Below are positions 54,474-62,826 of a stretch of DNA of 64,000 bases, piece after piece; positions within the stretch are counted from its first letter, which is position 1; each line of letters starts with the position of its first letter. The position numbers and the translations under genes are program-made. The notes under the pieces were generated by a model. The model made no database searches, was not told where the DNA came from, and worked only from the letters and a program-made list of their open reading frames with translations. This DNA comes from Sphingopyxis bauzanensis (GTDB taxonomy: Bacteria > Pseudomonadota > Alphaproteobacteria > Sphingomonadales > Sphingomonadaceae): positions 829,076 through 893,075 of the forward strand of contig NZ_NISK01000002.1 in NCBI RefSeq assembly GCF_002205675.1. The letters are read 5' to 3'.

Positions 54474-57089
54474 ATGGGGGTGTCGGCGCACCATCTCGAG
54501 ATCGAATGGGATTCGTCCGGAATTGCCCGGCGGATCGAGGTGTCGACCTATCCAATCGAGATCGCGACCGCGAGAGATGGCACGATGCATGCCGAAGTTT
54601 CGATCTTCCGGAATTTCGCGCCATGGGTCGGCCTGCAACTCTCCGGTCAACTCGCAAGCGTCGAACCGGCGACTGTCGATGCCCAGGGCGAACGTCATCC
54701 CTGGCTTCCGGTGCTTGATAAGCACGGTGCTGTCTGGTGGATTCCCGCTACCAGCTGGAGCAAGCCCAACAGCCGATATCTTTCTGAGATGCACCGATCC
54801 TTCGGGACTTTCTCGGTGGAGCTTGGACCATATCGGAGCCTGGTCATCGACGCCGTCGCGAATGAACTCGATCGCGCCCATGCGCAGGAGTATCTCGACG
54901 ACTTTCGGGACGAGCTGGTCTGGCTCGCGATTGGGAAGCCGACAGGGGCTCTGGGCGAGGTGGGGTCCGACTACAGCCGTGACCTTGTCGATGCACTCGG
55001 GGAGTTTGCTCAGGCCGCGGGCCGCGTCCTCGAGCATCCTGCTCAGGAAATCCGGGAAGTCACGGCGCTGGCTCCTCCATCGCGTCTACGTCCGAATGCC
55101 GAGACGTTTCGTTCCGTCATGCGCCGTCCTGGCGCACGGCTCTACCCCGGGCGCGCGGCACAGGAGAGCGCTGACGTTCCTGAGAATCGATACCTGCGCG
55201 GGCTGGTTCAGCATTGCCGTCGCGTTGCGCAATCGCTTGCGCGCTCGTCATCGCGTCACCATGGGCATCTTGCCGCCCGTTCTGCAAGAGAGAAGGCACG
55301 AGCGGCAGATCTGCTCGTCACCGAGCAGATCGAGGTAGATCAGGAGATATTCGACAACCAGCTTGCCGATATCCGGCGACGCATGGATGCGATCGCCAAC
55401 TGGGCAGTCGGTTCGGTCTTATCTCGATCAAACGAACGCGAGTATCGATTCTCTGTGGGCAAGAAGTATGAAGGAAAAGGTGGAGGCCTTTTCTATCGAA
55501 ATCTGGATGGCGACAGCCAGAATGGCGGAGGCGAGCGCTTCCAGTTCAGTGTGGCTCAACTCCCCGAAGGCCTTCATGAGCTCGTGAGGGAGGCTCAGAG
55601 TATCGACAAAGACCTCACCTTGGCTTTAATGGGCAAGGCGAGTGTCAGTTCCTTTACCACGGCGAAAGGCACGGAGGGGCGCCGAGCGACTTTTACTAAG
55701 GTCTCTGCTGTCCGACCTCGATCCCCAGTGCTTGAGCGACGCGTAGCCACCCGCTTGCAATATGAACGCGAAGGCTGGCACAGGGCGATCAGCACCAAGG
55801 AACGCCAGGAATATCGCGCGGAGGCAAACACCGCGCTTATCCGGGCAAGCCAGTTCGATGTTCGTGCCCAGGAAGGCGCAATGGCGTCTGCCGCACTTGA
55901 CGCCATAGGGAGTGCCCTAGGTCGCCAGGAGGCTTCATGGGATCGCCTGCGGGTTTCTGCTAGTTCAACGTTTCCGATGGGCATGCGTTTTGTCCAGAAT
56001 CCGATCTATGCGGGCGCGCTGGCAGCCTTCCATAAAGTCGTGATCCTGGAGCAAAGCACGGGCATTGGCGGAGATACGCTCGAAAAGCTCGGACGCATCA
56101 ACATCCTGCATGCCAGCGCGCTCTATGAACGCTGGTGCCTGATCAAGATCGTCGCGGTTCTGATAGAGGATTTCGGCTTTGTCCCACAGCCGGATTGGGT
56201 GGAACATGTCGTGACGTTCTCGGCTCAAGCGAGTGAGCCCAGAGACCCGGGTTTCACGATCAAATTCACACGTCAGTATCCCAGTCTGACCGCCCAACTG
56301 GATGTTGAACCCGTGTTGGCCAACGGACGGCGTCCGGATTTTCGGCTGCGTTTCAAGGTCGCCGCCTCTGCTTCAGACGTTGAAGCCAATGTTGATTTAA
56401 CATGGGGCTATCGCCCATCTATCTTAGGGAACCTAGCCGAGCAGCACTCCGGTCTTGTAATGGATGCGAAGTTCCGCACGCGCTGGAAGCAAGGAGGACT
56501 TGCCGACATGCTGAGGTTGCTGGTCGACGCCAAGGACTATGGTCAGGACGGAGATCGCGTCTTCATCCTCCACCCTGCCAAGGGAGCAGTTGAGCATAGG
56601 ACTTCGCCGTTGGTCTGGAGCCGAGATTGTGACTACGGACAGGACCACCCAACGGGTCACGCTCACGGCAGCATCCAGCTTGGTGCGGATCCCGTTTCCG
56701 CCGGCGCATCGACCATGAATTTGCGCCGCCTGATCGCACTTGAGCTTCAGGAGGTGTTTCCCAAGCCTGAGTTCGTTCAGATCAATGCGAATGGCGCCGG
56801 GCAAAGTGGTCGGGAGGACAAAAAAGCCGAAATCTGCAGGTCCAACGCAAGCTTATGCATCGCCTGCGGCAAGGCTCACGGGAGTATTGATGTCACACAA
56901 GGAAAGACCGAACGCGGCAATGCCAAATGGTTCTACCGATGCTCGGACTGTGGCACCGCGTCAATGCGGACGCCCTGCTTTGGATGTGGCACTGAATTAC
57001 ATAAGAATGGGCTGCATATGACGTATCACCTCACGATTGCCGATCATGTAGCTAATGTCGTCTGTCCCGACTGCGGCGCGAACTTCTGA
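54474..57089 (+). CDS. McrC-like nuclease with C-terminal zinc ribbons
   Basis: 871 residues. The N-terminal 500 residues fit the DUF2357/McrC-type scaffold that contacts the ATPase. The nuclease core is RRPDFRL near 616 and VMDAKFRTRW near 660, a D...DxK PD-(D/E)XK active site. The last 90 residues hold Cys pairs (CIACGK, CSDCG, CFGCG, CPDCG), i.e. two zinc ribbons that may bind nucleic acid. Predicted to cut DNA when driven by the McrB-like ATPase, as in type IV restriction. Compared with ordinary McrC (about 350 residues) it is much enlarged. Confidence 0.85.
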   Translation: MGVSAHHLEIEWDSSGIARRIEVSTYPIEIATARDGTMHAEVSIFRNFAPWVGLQLSGQLASVEPATVDAQGERHPWLPVLDKHGAVWWIPATSWSKPNSRYLSEMHRSFGTFSVELGPYRSLVIDAVANELDRAHAQEYLDDFRDELVWLAIGKPTGALGEVGSDYSRDLVDALGEFAQAAGRVLEHPAQEIREVTALAPPSRLRPNAETFRSVMRRPGARLYPGRAAQESADVPENRYLRGLVQHCRRVAQSLARSSSRHHGHLAARSAREKARAADLLVTEQIEVDQEIFDNQLADIRRRMDAIANWAVGSVLSRSNEREYRFSVGKKYEGKGGGLFYRNLDGDSQNGGGERFQFSVAQLPEGLHELVREAQSIDKDLTLALMGKASVSSFTTAKGTEGRRATFTKVSAVRPRSPVLERRVATRLQYEREGWHRAISTKERQEYRAEANTALIRASQFDVRAQEGAMASAALDAIGSALGRQEASWDRLRVSASSTFPMGMRFVQNPIYAGALAAFHKVVILEQSTGIGGDTLEKLGRINILHASALYERWCLIKIVAVLIEDFGFVPQPDWVEHVVTFSAQASEPRDPGFTIKFTRQYPSLTAQLDVEPVLANGRRPDFRLRFKVAASASDVEANVDLTWGYRPSILGNLAEQHSGLVMDAKFRTRWKQGGLADMLRLLVDAKDYGQDGDRVFILHPAKGAVEHRTSPLVWSRDCDYGQDHPTGHAHGSIQLGADPVSAGASTMNLRRLIALELQEVFPKPEFVQINANGAGQSGREDKKAEICRSNASLCIACGKAHGSIDVTQGKTERGNAKWFYRCSDCGTASMRTPCFGCGTELHKNGLHMTYHLTIADHVANVVCPDCGANF

Positions 57090-57284
57090 TGATGGGACGG
57101 TGCGGGAAGTGCCTAGCACCACGCGCGAGATGAAGAGCCGCGAGATGGGAAGCAGCCGTCCATAGACTTTCATCGAAGAGCCCGCGTTTAACAACGAATG
57201 GCGATTTTCGTCTGCGATCGGCGGTAAGCCCCCTCGCCACGCATTTCGCGCAAGTCGCTCCAAGGCTTCAAGATGATCGCCCAT
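56997..57284 (-). CDS. Possible small antisense-overlapping gene
   Basis: An ATG at 57284 follows an unusually strong ribosome site (GGGGGGAG, 4-5 nt upstream) and opens a 95-residue frame (MGDHLEALERLARNAW...). The second third runs antisense over the 3' end of the McrC-like gene, so the gene is either overlapping or truncated. It is divergent from the XRE regulator gene. No family is recognised. Confidence 0.3.
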   Translation of the reverse strand: MGDHLEALERLARNAWRGGLPPIADENRHSLLNAGSSMKVYGRLLPISRLFISRVVLGTSRTVPSSEVRAAVGTDDISYMIGNREVIRHMQPILM

Positions 57285-57414
57285 ATACTCCCCCCTCTGC
57301 AAAACGCATGTGCCATGTGAAGTTTCGACTATAGCCCGCGGCGGCCAAAATGTCGGCGTTATTGTGTAGTATATTCCGTGGTTGAATACTCATCAATGAT
57401 GGCATTTCCGTGCC

Positions 57415-57654
57415 ATGAAGGTGCGCGACCTCCTTGCGGCGAATATGCGGCGCTTACGCCAGTCCAACGAGCTGTCGCAGGAAGAGCTGGCGCATCGCGC
57501 GGACCTTGATCGAACTTATATCAGCGCTCTCGAACGGTCCGTCTATGCAGCCAGCGTCGATGTGCTGGAAAAGCTCGCTACTGCGCTCAGTGTGACGACT
57601 GCCGAGCTTTTGGTTCCGCCGCCGCAAATCTCCTCGTCTCGCTCTAAGCCCTGA
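57415..57654 (+). CDS. XRE-family HTH regulator
   Basis: 79 residues. A single Cro/CI-type HTH covers most of it: NMRRLRQSNELSQEELAHRAD, then RTYISALERS and a second helix pair (VLEKLATALSV). No effector domain is attached. It overlaps the end of the minus-strand DUF2958 gene by 11 bp. The upstream gap contains AGTAT...ATACT half-sites near 57380, a possible operator. It may control the small operon to its right or the mcrBC-like genes. Confidence 0.85.
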   Translation: MKVRDLLAANMRRLRQSNELSQEELAHRADLDRTYISALERSVYAASVDVLEKLATALSVTTAELLVPPPQISSSRSKP

Positions 57655-57997
57655 TCCGGCCCCCCGAGCGAGCGTCGGCGGCAAAGGCCGATAACGGCTT
57701 GTCGGGTGTAAAATGCTCGTCGCGTTCGATCCGAAGGCCGCGCGGGCTGCGAAACGCCGCCATTTCGCTGAGCCGGACCCAGCCAAGCTCGGGCATCCCC
57801 AGTCCGAGATCGCAAAGGCCGAACGCGAGATCTTCGTCGTCGGGATCGACTTCGGTGAGGAGCCAGGTAGCACTGGCATCGGGCGTGAAAAGCTTGAGCA
57901 CGGGTTGCGGGTCGATGTGATCGCCGCCCGCGGTCCGGTGACCGTTGGCGAGGAGCTGGGTGAAGGCTGCTTCATCGATGAAGGCGGGGCGGTTCAT
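57644..57997 (-). CDS. DUF2958-domain protein
   Basis: 117 residues from the ATG at 57997. The core, PVLKLFTPDASATWLLTEVD, then DEDLAFGLCDLGLGMPELG, is the DUF2958 signature seen on plasmids and integrative elements. The function is unknown. The start lies 1 nt after the stop of the nuclease-like gene at 57999 (TGACATG), so they are co-transcribed. Confidence 0.85.
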   Translation of the reverse strand: MNRPAFIDEAAFTQLLANGHRTAGGDHIDPQPVLKLFTPDASATWLLTEVDPDDEDLAFGLCDLGLGMPELGWVRLSEMAAFRSPRGLRIERDEHFTPDKPLSAFAADARSGGRIRA

Positions 57998-57998
57998 G

Positions 57999-59075
57999 TC
58001 ACGCTGCCTTCGATTTCGGGATCCGGACGGTGGCGGTCTTGGGCTCTTCGCCCTTTTCCGTCGGCCAGACTTCGGCCTTTGCCTTGACAGCGTCGCGGAC
58101 AACTTCGTCGACCTTGCTCCAGTCAAGATAGCGCTCGTGAAGTGCGGCGGCGTGGTCGTAGGCACCGGCCCAGCCATAGGCGTCAACCAGCTGCTCAAGG
58201 TGGACGTTGACGAATGGCACCTGGCCCTCGGTCGGCTTGGTGAGGAAGCAGGCGTAGAGCGCGGCGCTGTTCTGGACGAGGTGATTGAGGCGTGGTGCGA
58301 CCAGGACGAAATAAGCCTCGGCGTAGTCGCCGCGCATGACGGCGGCCTGTGTGAGCAGGTGCTCACGAAACAGCTGCTGGAACGGATTGACGCGCAGCGC
58401 GGCGTGGTCGGGTTCCTTGAAGAGCCCTGAGGAATGGGCGAGGTCAGTGTAGCGCGGGTTGAGTTCCGGCGGCGCGGGTTCGTTGCCCGTCTCGGTATAC
58501 TTGCATTCGATCCCGATGAAACCGCGCTGGCCGTCGCTGCGCTCGTAGATAAAAGCGACGTCGAAAGCACTGCGGTCGCCGGTCAGGGTCGGGTCCTGGC
58601 GTCCGGGACTGTGCTCGAAGAGTATGTCGCAAACGACCTTGAGGTCGATGCCGGGGATGATCGACCGAAGCACGCGGGCGGCGAGGTCGCGGTCCTGGCG
58701 TAGCGGGGCGCAGGCGTTGAAAGCCAAGGGCATGGACGAAAGCAGGTTACAGAACAGCCGGTTCTGGTCGATCAGTGCGTTGGGTTCCTGATATGCCGCC
58801 TCAAGCCGAGCGACTTCAGCAATCGCGGGTGTGAGGAAGTTGCGGCCCTCGGTGCCAGCGGCGGTCGAGATCAGCGAACCGATGGTGCGTTTCCGACCAA
58901 ACCTGGGGGTGAAAGTGCCAATCGGCAACTTCTGGCTCTGGCGCCAAAGACTTTGCAGAAGACGCGCGCAGGAACGGAAGCGATTGTCGAATTCCTCGAA
59001 GGCGCGGTGTTTCATCAGCACGGCGGTTGGGACGATCGGCAACTGGGTAATCGGCTTGTTATCGACAGGGATCAT
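57999..59075 (-). CDS. PGN_0703-like putative restriction endonuclease
   Basis: 358 residues from the ATG at 59075, chosen because AGGAGG stands 7 nt upstream; a longer frame begins at 59114. The nuclease motif SAFDVAFIYE followed by GIECKYTE gives the D...ExK centre of a PD-(D/E)XK fold near residues 175-200. The layout matches the PGN_0703 family of putative restriction enzymes. No methyltransferase is adjacent. It is co-transcribed with the DUF2958 gene. Confidence 0.8.
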   Translation of the reverse strand: MIPVDNKPITQLPIVPTAVLMKHRAFEEFDNRFRSCARLLQSLWRQSQKLPIGTFTPRFGRKRTIGSLISTAAGTEGRNFLTPAIAEVARLEAAYQEPNALIDQNRLFCNLLSSMPLAFNACAPLRQDRDLAARVLRSIIPGIDLKVVCDILFEHSPGRQDPTLTGDRSAFDVAFIYERSDGQRGFIGIECKYTETGNEPAPPELNPRYTDLAHSSGLFKEPDHAALRVNPFQQLFREHLLTQAAVMRGDYAEAYFVLVAPRLNHLVQNSAALYACFLTKPTEGQVPFVNVHLEQLVDAYGWAGAYDHAAALHERYLDWSKVDEVVRDAVKAKAEVWPTEKGEEPKTATVRIPKSKAA

Positions 59076-59174
59076 GAAATTCCTCCTGCGCCAGCCGCTT
59101 GGATGCGGGGGCACAGGAAGGATTCACGATTGGGGGAGCGAAATTAGCAGGACCGGCCTGCGCCAGCGGCAGGA

Positions 59175-59444
59175 TCAGCCGAACGACAATAGCGCCGCGT
59201 GCTGGGCGATCCATTTCTCCAGCGCCTGCAGACCGCGCTCGGGTCGTGCCTGCTGCTCGCCATCAATGTACAAAGTTCCTTTTGTAGGAAAATAGCTTGT
59301 CTGCCCGTCCAGCTTGAGCTGGTGGTCGCTGTTGGCCGGGCGGCGGACGTCAATGCCCTTCTCGATGAGCAGGTCGATGGCCTCGCGCATCGCTGGCGTG
59401 TCATTTGGGCGGGCCTCAGCCTTGGGCATTTTTTGGAACCTCAT
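59175..59444 (-). CDS. Small hypothetical protein
   Basis: 89 residues, with AGGAG 8 nt before the ATG at 59444. The sequence is soluble: an N-terminal helix (PAMREAIDLLIEKGIDV) followed by strands and a C-terminal helix. I do not recognise a family. It is 99 bp upstream of the nuclease gene on the same strand and may be its first operon partner. Confidence 0.6.
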   Translation of the reverse strand: MRFQKMPKAEARPNDTPAMREAIDLLIEKGIDVRRPANSDHQLKLDGQTSYFPTKGTLYIDGEQQARPERGLQALEKWIAQHAALLSFG

Positions 59445-59701
59445 CCGTCATACTCCTTCTCTCAATGGATTTCACCGGAACGCAAAGGCAGAGAGAAAGC
59501 GTGTCTGTTTCACAGACAGACACAAAGTATTTCAGATAGTTAGATAGAAAGGTTATAAGGGGAAGGGGTAAGGAATATAGCTGCGCGCGCGCATCACTAC
59601 AGGGCCGATCAGGGCGTCATTCCCTGAGCGATGTGCCGATCTTTTCAATAATTAGGTCCGCCTTCATTTCCGATGAATTGGTGCGCCGAGCCGGGGCGCC
59701 A
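59445..59701. other. Intergenic region between the small gene and the integrase
   Basis: 257 bp, locally AT-rich around 59500-59580, probably holding the promoter of the minus-strand genes to its left. No gene, repeat or RNA is evident. Confidence 0.35.
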
Positions 59702-61429
59702 TCATGCGGGCACATAAAGGCGTGAAAGGTCGACGCCGATTTCGATGGTATCGATTGCCTCCTTCAGGTTCGACACCGTCAGGCCCTTGTCATAGCGAGC
59801 TGTCTCCCCAGCCGTCGCGTGCCCGGTTACCGCGTCAATGACGGAATGCTGTACGCTGGCCCGCGACATGAAGGTGGTGGCGCTATGGCGGAAAGAATGG
59901 AAATCCCGCCCGGGCACAAATAGGCCGGTTTCCCGGCGGTATCGGCTGAACCACTTCGAATAATTGTGTCCGAGGCGGTCGTCCGCTCCGCCAGGCTGCA
60001 AATTGGCAAAGAGCAGGTCCTTGCCGACTTTCCGTTGCTCATCAGCATAGGTGAGGAAGCCGAGCCGGATGAGTTCGGCATGGACGGGCACCTGGCGAAT
60101 CGCGTTGGCGTTCTTGAGTTGCTGACCCGTGCGCATGTTCAAATCAAAGATCCAGATGCTTTCTACCTGGCGAACGTCCGTCAGGCGCAGCTGGCAAATC
60201 TCTTCCTGGCGCATGCCAGAGAAGACGGCGATCAGGGGAAGCCAGAACTTCTCATCGCGCAGGATGACTGAGCCGGGCTTCGATCGGCGATTGGCGGATT
60301 GACAGCCCGTCCAGACCGGCGAGGAAAACAGCGCTTCAAGCTCGTCCTTTTCCCACATCTGGCGTTGGTCGCGCGCCCGTTTGCTGGCGGCGAACTTCCA
60401 GTCAGCGAAGATGTTGGTATCGGCCCGCCCATGTTCGATGACGGACGCCCAGAGCGAGGCGAGTGCAGCGAAGTGCCGCTGCACAGTGCGCGGAGACAGG
60501 CGCTGGACGTCAAGTGACTTGGATCGCTCAACCACCTGCTCGGCTTTGACCCCGCGATATTCGGCGGCTTTACCGTAGTTGGCAGGAAGATCCTCCAGTA
60601 GCTCCTTGAAGCGAGCGGCATCGCGGCGTGTGAAGTTTGCGAGCGGCCGGTCGCCGAAATATTCGGCAAACAGGGCATAGGTTTTGCGCGCCTGCAGGCC
60701 GGTCTGCTGCTCCCAGACCTTTCGGCGCAACTGTGCTTCCCGAAAGGTTTCCGCTTCCTCGCTGAACGGCGGGCCTGCTGGAGCGGGAGGAACTATCGGC
60801 AAGGGATCAGAGGGCTGCACGGATGCCTGAGGCGGTTCTACTGGGCCCTGCAAGACAGCCACGAGCAACTTGTCTTTGGGTTCGTAGCTGAAATCACCCT
60901 CGGCCCGCGCCTTCAGCGCTTCGGCCACTTCGATTCCGGCACGAAGCATAGCATGTGACACGCGGCGAGCATCCATCTTTTCGACCTGCACGTCTTGACC
61001 AAAGCGCCGGGCAAGCATGGTGCTGGTGATCGATCGCACCGATCCGAAGGCGCTGTTGGCAAGATCAATCCGGGAGCGCTCCGCTAGTTGGCGATAATGT
61101 TCGATGTAGTGGGTGCGCCGTTCCTCGGGGATTGGATCGTCACGCATCAACCGGACAGTCTCATCCTGCGCCAGGATTGAGCTGTAAAAGTCCTTTACCA
61201 GCGCGGCGATATCCTCGTCGCTCAACATGGGTGCGGTTCTGACGGCATCGAACAACTCCTCGGAGCAGACATAGAGGCACCGCGACAAGCGGCGGGCGAG
61301 GACCACGTCGGCGGTTCGCAGGCTGCATGTAAGCTCAGACCGGTTGAATAGTCGTTGAAGGGCGACTGGCACCGCGCGCCGAAAGTAGAAAATACCCCCG
61401 CGCCGTATCGTATTCGGAATCGATCCCAT
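59702..61429 (-). CDS. Tyrosine recombinase (island integrase)
   Basis: 575 residues from the ATG at 61429; the longer frame to 61477 would cross the arm-type repeats. A short N-terminal domain (RRGGIFYFRRAVP, DUF6538-like) precedes the core-binding region. The catalytic domain shows Arg in SGMRQEEICQLRL, HSFRHSATT (HxxR), GHATAGETARY (His and the nucleophile Tyr). It should excise and insert the island between the tRNA-Gln 3' end and the circular element. Its place next to the tRNA, with repeats just upstream, supports this. Confidence 0.92.
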   Translation of the reverse strand: MGSIPNTIRRGGIFYFRRAVPVALQRLFNRSELTCSLRTADVVLARRLSRCLYVCSEELFDAVRTAPMLSDEDIAALVKDFYSSILAQDETVRLMRDDPIPEERRTHYIEHYRQLAERSRIDLANSAFGSVRSITSTMLARRFGQDVQVEKMDARRVSHAMLRAGIEVAEALKARAEGDFSYEPKDKLLVAVLQGPVEPPQASVQPSDPLPIVPPAPAGPPFSEEAETFREAQLRRKVWEQQTGLQARKTYALFAEYFGDRPLANFTRRDAARFKELLEDLPANYGKAAEYRGVKAEQVVERSKSLDVQRLSPRTVQRHFAALASLWASVIEHGRADTNIFADWKFAASKRARDQRQMWEKDELEALFSSPVWTGCQSANRRSKPGSVILRDEKFWLPLIAVFSGMRQEEICQLRLTDVRQVESIWIFDLNMRTGQQLKNANAIRQVPVHAELIRLGFLTYADEQRKVGKDLLFANLQPGGADDRLGHNYSKWFSRYRRETGLFVPGRDFHSFRHSATTFMSRASVQHSVIDAVTGHATAGETARYDKGLTVSNLKEAIDTIEIGVDLSRLYVPA

Positions 61430-61445
61430 GCCCACATAGCCCCGG

Positions 61446-61469
61446 CTCTGTAGCAGGGTTCTGTAGCAA
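61446..61469 (+). repeat. Putative arm-type integrase sites, right end
   Basis: CTCTGTAGCAG and TCTGTAGCAA stand 13 bp apart, in the same order and orientation as the pair at 12136-12159. They lie just upstream of the integrase start and 56 bp inside attR. Integrase binding here could both assemble the recombination complex and repress its own gene. Confidence 0.6.
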
Positions 61470-61524
61470 AACCCCACCTAGCTTCGGGCGCCGAGAAAAA
61501 AGCGTTAAGTGGCAGTAACTTAAG

Positions 61525-61548
61525 CACCGGCTGGCTGGGGCGGCAGGA
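61525..61548. repeat. attR: 24-bp direct repeat at the tRNA-Gln 3' end
   Basis: Identical to 12041-12064. It covers the last 17 bases of the tRNA (with CCA) and seven bases beyond, so the tRNA stays intact after integration. Confidence 0.85.
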
Positions 61549-61606
61549 TTCGAACCTGCGAATGGCGGCATCAAAAGCCGCTGCCTTACCACTTGGCGAC
61601 GCCCCA
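61532..61606 (-). tRNA. tRNA-Gln (anticodon TTG)
   Basis: The minus strand gives a complete cloverleaf of 75 nt including an encoded CCA. The acceptor is TGGGGCG/CGCCCCA, the anticodon loop is CTTTTGATG-like with TTG, and the T-loop is GTTCGAATC. It reads CAA codons as glutamine. Its 3' end is the integration site of the island. Confidence 0.95.
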
Positions 61607-61662
61607 ACGGGCCGGTGCGAGGGCGCTCTATAGCGCTTCGGCCCCTGTTGGCAAGGCGCCCC

Positions 61663-62748
61663 TTAGAGCCGCGTCACCCAGCCGTGCGGATCGGCGGCGC
61701 GGCCGCGCTGGATGTCGACCAGCTTGTCTTTCAGCATACCGGTGACCTGCCCCGGACCACCGGCGCCGATGGTAAAGCTGTTGTCGCCCCGCGTGACCTT
61801 GCCCACCGGGGTCACCACCGCCGCCGTGCCGCAAGCGAAGCTTTCGGTCAGCTTACCGCTCTCCGAATCGGCCTGCCACTGGTCGATCGCATAGGGTTCC
61901 TCGCGCACCATCAGCCCGGCGTCGCGCGCCAAAGTGATGATGGTATCGCGGGTGATGCCGGGCAGGATCGTGCCGGTCAGCGGCGGGGTGACGATGCTGC
62001 CGTCGTCGAACACGAAGAACATGTTCATGCCCCCCAGTTCCTCGATCCAGCGATGTTCGGCGGCGTCGAGGAAAACGACCTGATCGTGCCCCTTGGCGAT
62101 CGCCTCGCGCTGCGCGATCAGGCTGGAGGCATAATTGCCACCGCATTTGGCGGCGCCGGTGCCGCCCGGCGCGGCGCGAGTGTAATCTTCCGACACCCAC
62201 AACGAGATCGCCGGGGCGCCCGATTTGAAATAATTGCCCACCGGCGAGGTGATGACGAGGAACTGATATTCGGCGGCGGGCTTCACCCCCAGGAACACCT
62301 CGCTCGCGAACATGAAGGGGCGTAAGTACAGCGCGCCGCCATCGACCGGCGGGAACCAGGCGGCGTCGGCGGCGACGGCTTCCTTCACCGCGGCGATAAA
62401 CAGCTCCTCGGGCATTTCGGCCATCGCCATGCGGCGCGCGCTGGCGTTGAAGCGCGCGGCGTTTGCCTCAACCCGGAATAGCGCCATCGACCCGTCGTCG
62501 AGCCGGTAGGCCTTCAGCCCCTCAAAAATCTCTTGCGCATAATGGAGCACTGCGGTCGCGGGATCGAGCGTTAGCGGGCCGCGCGGCATCACCTGCGCGT
62601 CGTGCCAGCCCTGCCCCTCGGTATAACGGATCGACACCATATGGTCGGTAAAGACGCGCCCGAACGCCGGATCGGCAATCGCTGCCGCGCGTACATCGTC
62701 CGCCACGCGATTGGGGTGCGGCAGATGGGTAAAAGCGGGAGCGGACAT
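61663..62748 (-). CDS. ilvE: Branched-chain amino acid aminotransferase
   Basis: 361 residues from the ATG at 62748, with AGGTG about 8 nt upstream. Family landmarks: HYAQEIFEGLKAYR near 80, GGTGAAKCGGNYA with the PLP lysine near 200, and SFACGTAAVVTPVG near 310. It is a cytoplasmic class IV aminotransferase that transfers amino groups between glutamate and the branched-chain 2-oxo acids, completing Leu, Ile and Val synthesis. It is a core chromosomal gene. Confidence 0.95.
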   Translation of the reverse strand: MSAPAFTHLPHPNRVADDVRAAAIADPAFGRVFTDHMVSIRYTEGQGWHDAQVMPRGPLTLDPATAVLHYAQEIFEGLKAYRLDDGSMALFRVEANAARFNASARRMAMAEMPEELFIAAVKEAVAADAAWFPPVDGGALYLRPFMFASEVFLGVKPAAEYQFLVITSPVGNYFKSGAPAISLWVSEDYTRAAPGGTGAAKCGGNYASSLIAQREAIAKGHDQVVFLDAAEHRWIEELGGMNMFFVFDDGSIVTPPLTGTILPGITRDTIITLARDAGLMVREEPYAIDQWQADSESGKLTESFACGTAAVVTPVGKVTRGDNSFTIGAGGPGQVTGMLKDKLVDIQRGRAADPHGWVTRL

Positions 62749-62826
62749 GCAAAAACACCTGTGGCTGAGCGGTCTATGGAGCGCGCCTCTTGCCAAAGTC
62801 GGGCGCCGCGCGCAACGGTAGTGACC

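Larger units (their letters stand above)
12041..61548. mobile_element. Genomic island integrated at tRNA-Gln (about 49.5 kb)
   Basis: The island is bounded by 24-bp direct repeats, the right one inside the tRNA-Gln 3' end. The tyrosine recombinase gene lies next to that end. Both ends carry matching paired CTGTAGCA repeats. The cargo is dominated by helicases, nucleases, a methyltransferase, AAA+ ATPases and WYL/XRE regulators, plus ArdC and DUF2958 genes that are common on mobile elements. No relaxase, type IV secretion or phage structural genes are present, so it would need help to transfer. Confidence 0.85.

Noticed and set aside
58018..58570. Upstream half of a 308-residue minus-strand frame ending at 57644
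   Set aside because: This half lies in another frame of the PGN_0703-like gene and is Ser/Arg/Pro-rich shadow sequence. Only the last 117 residues (the DUF2958 protein) are real.
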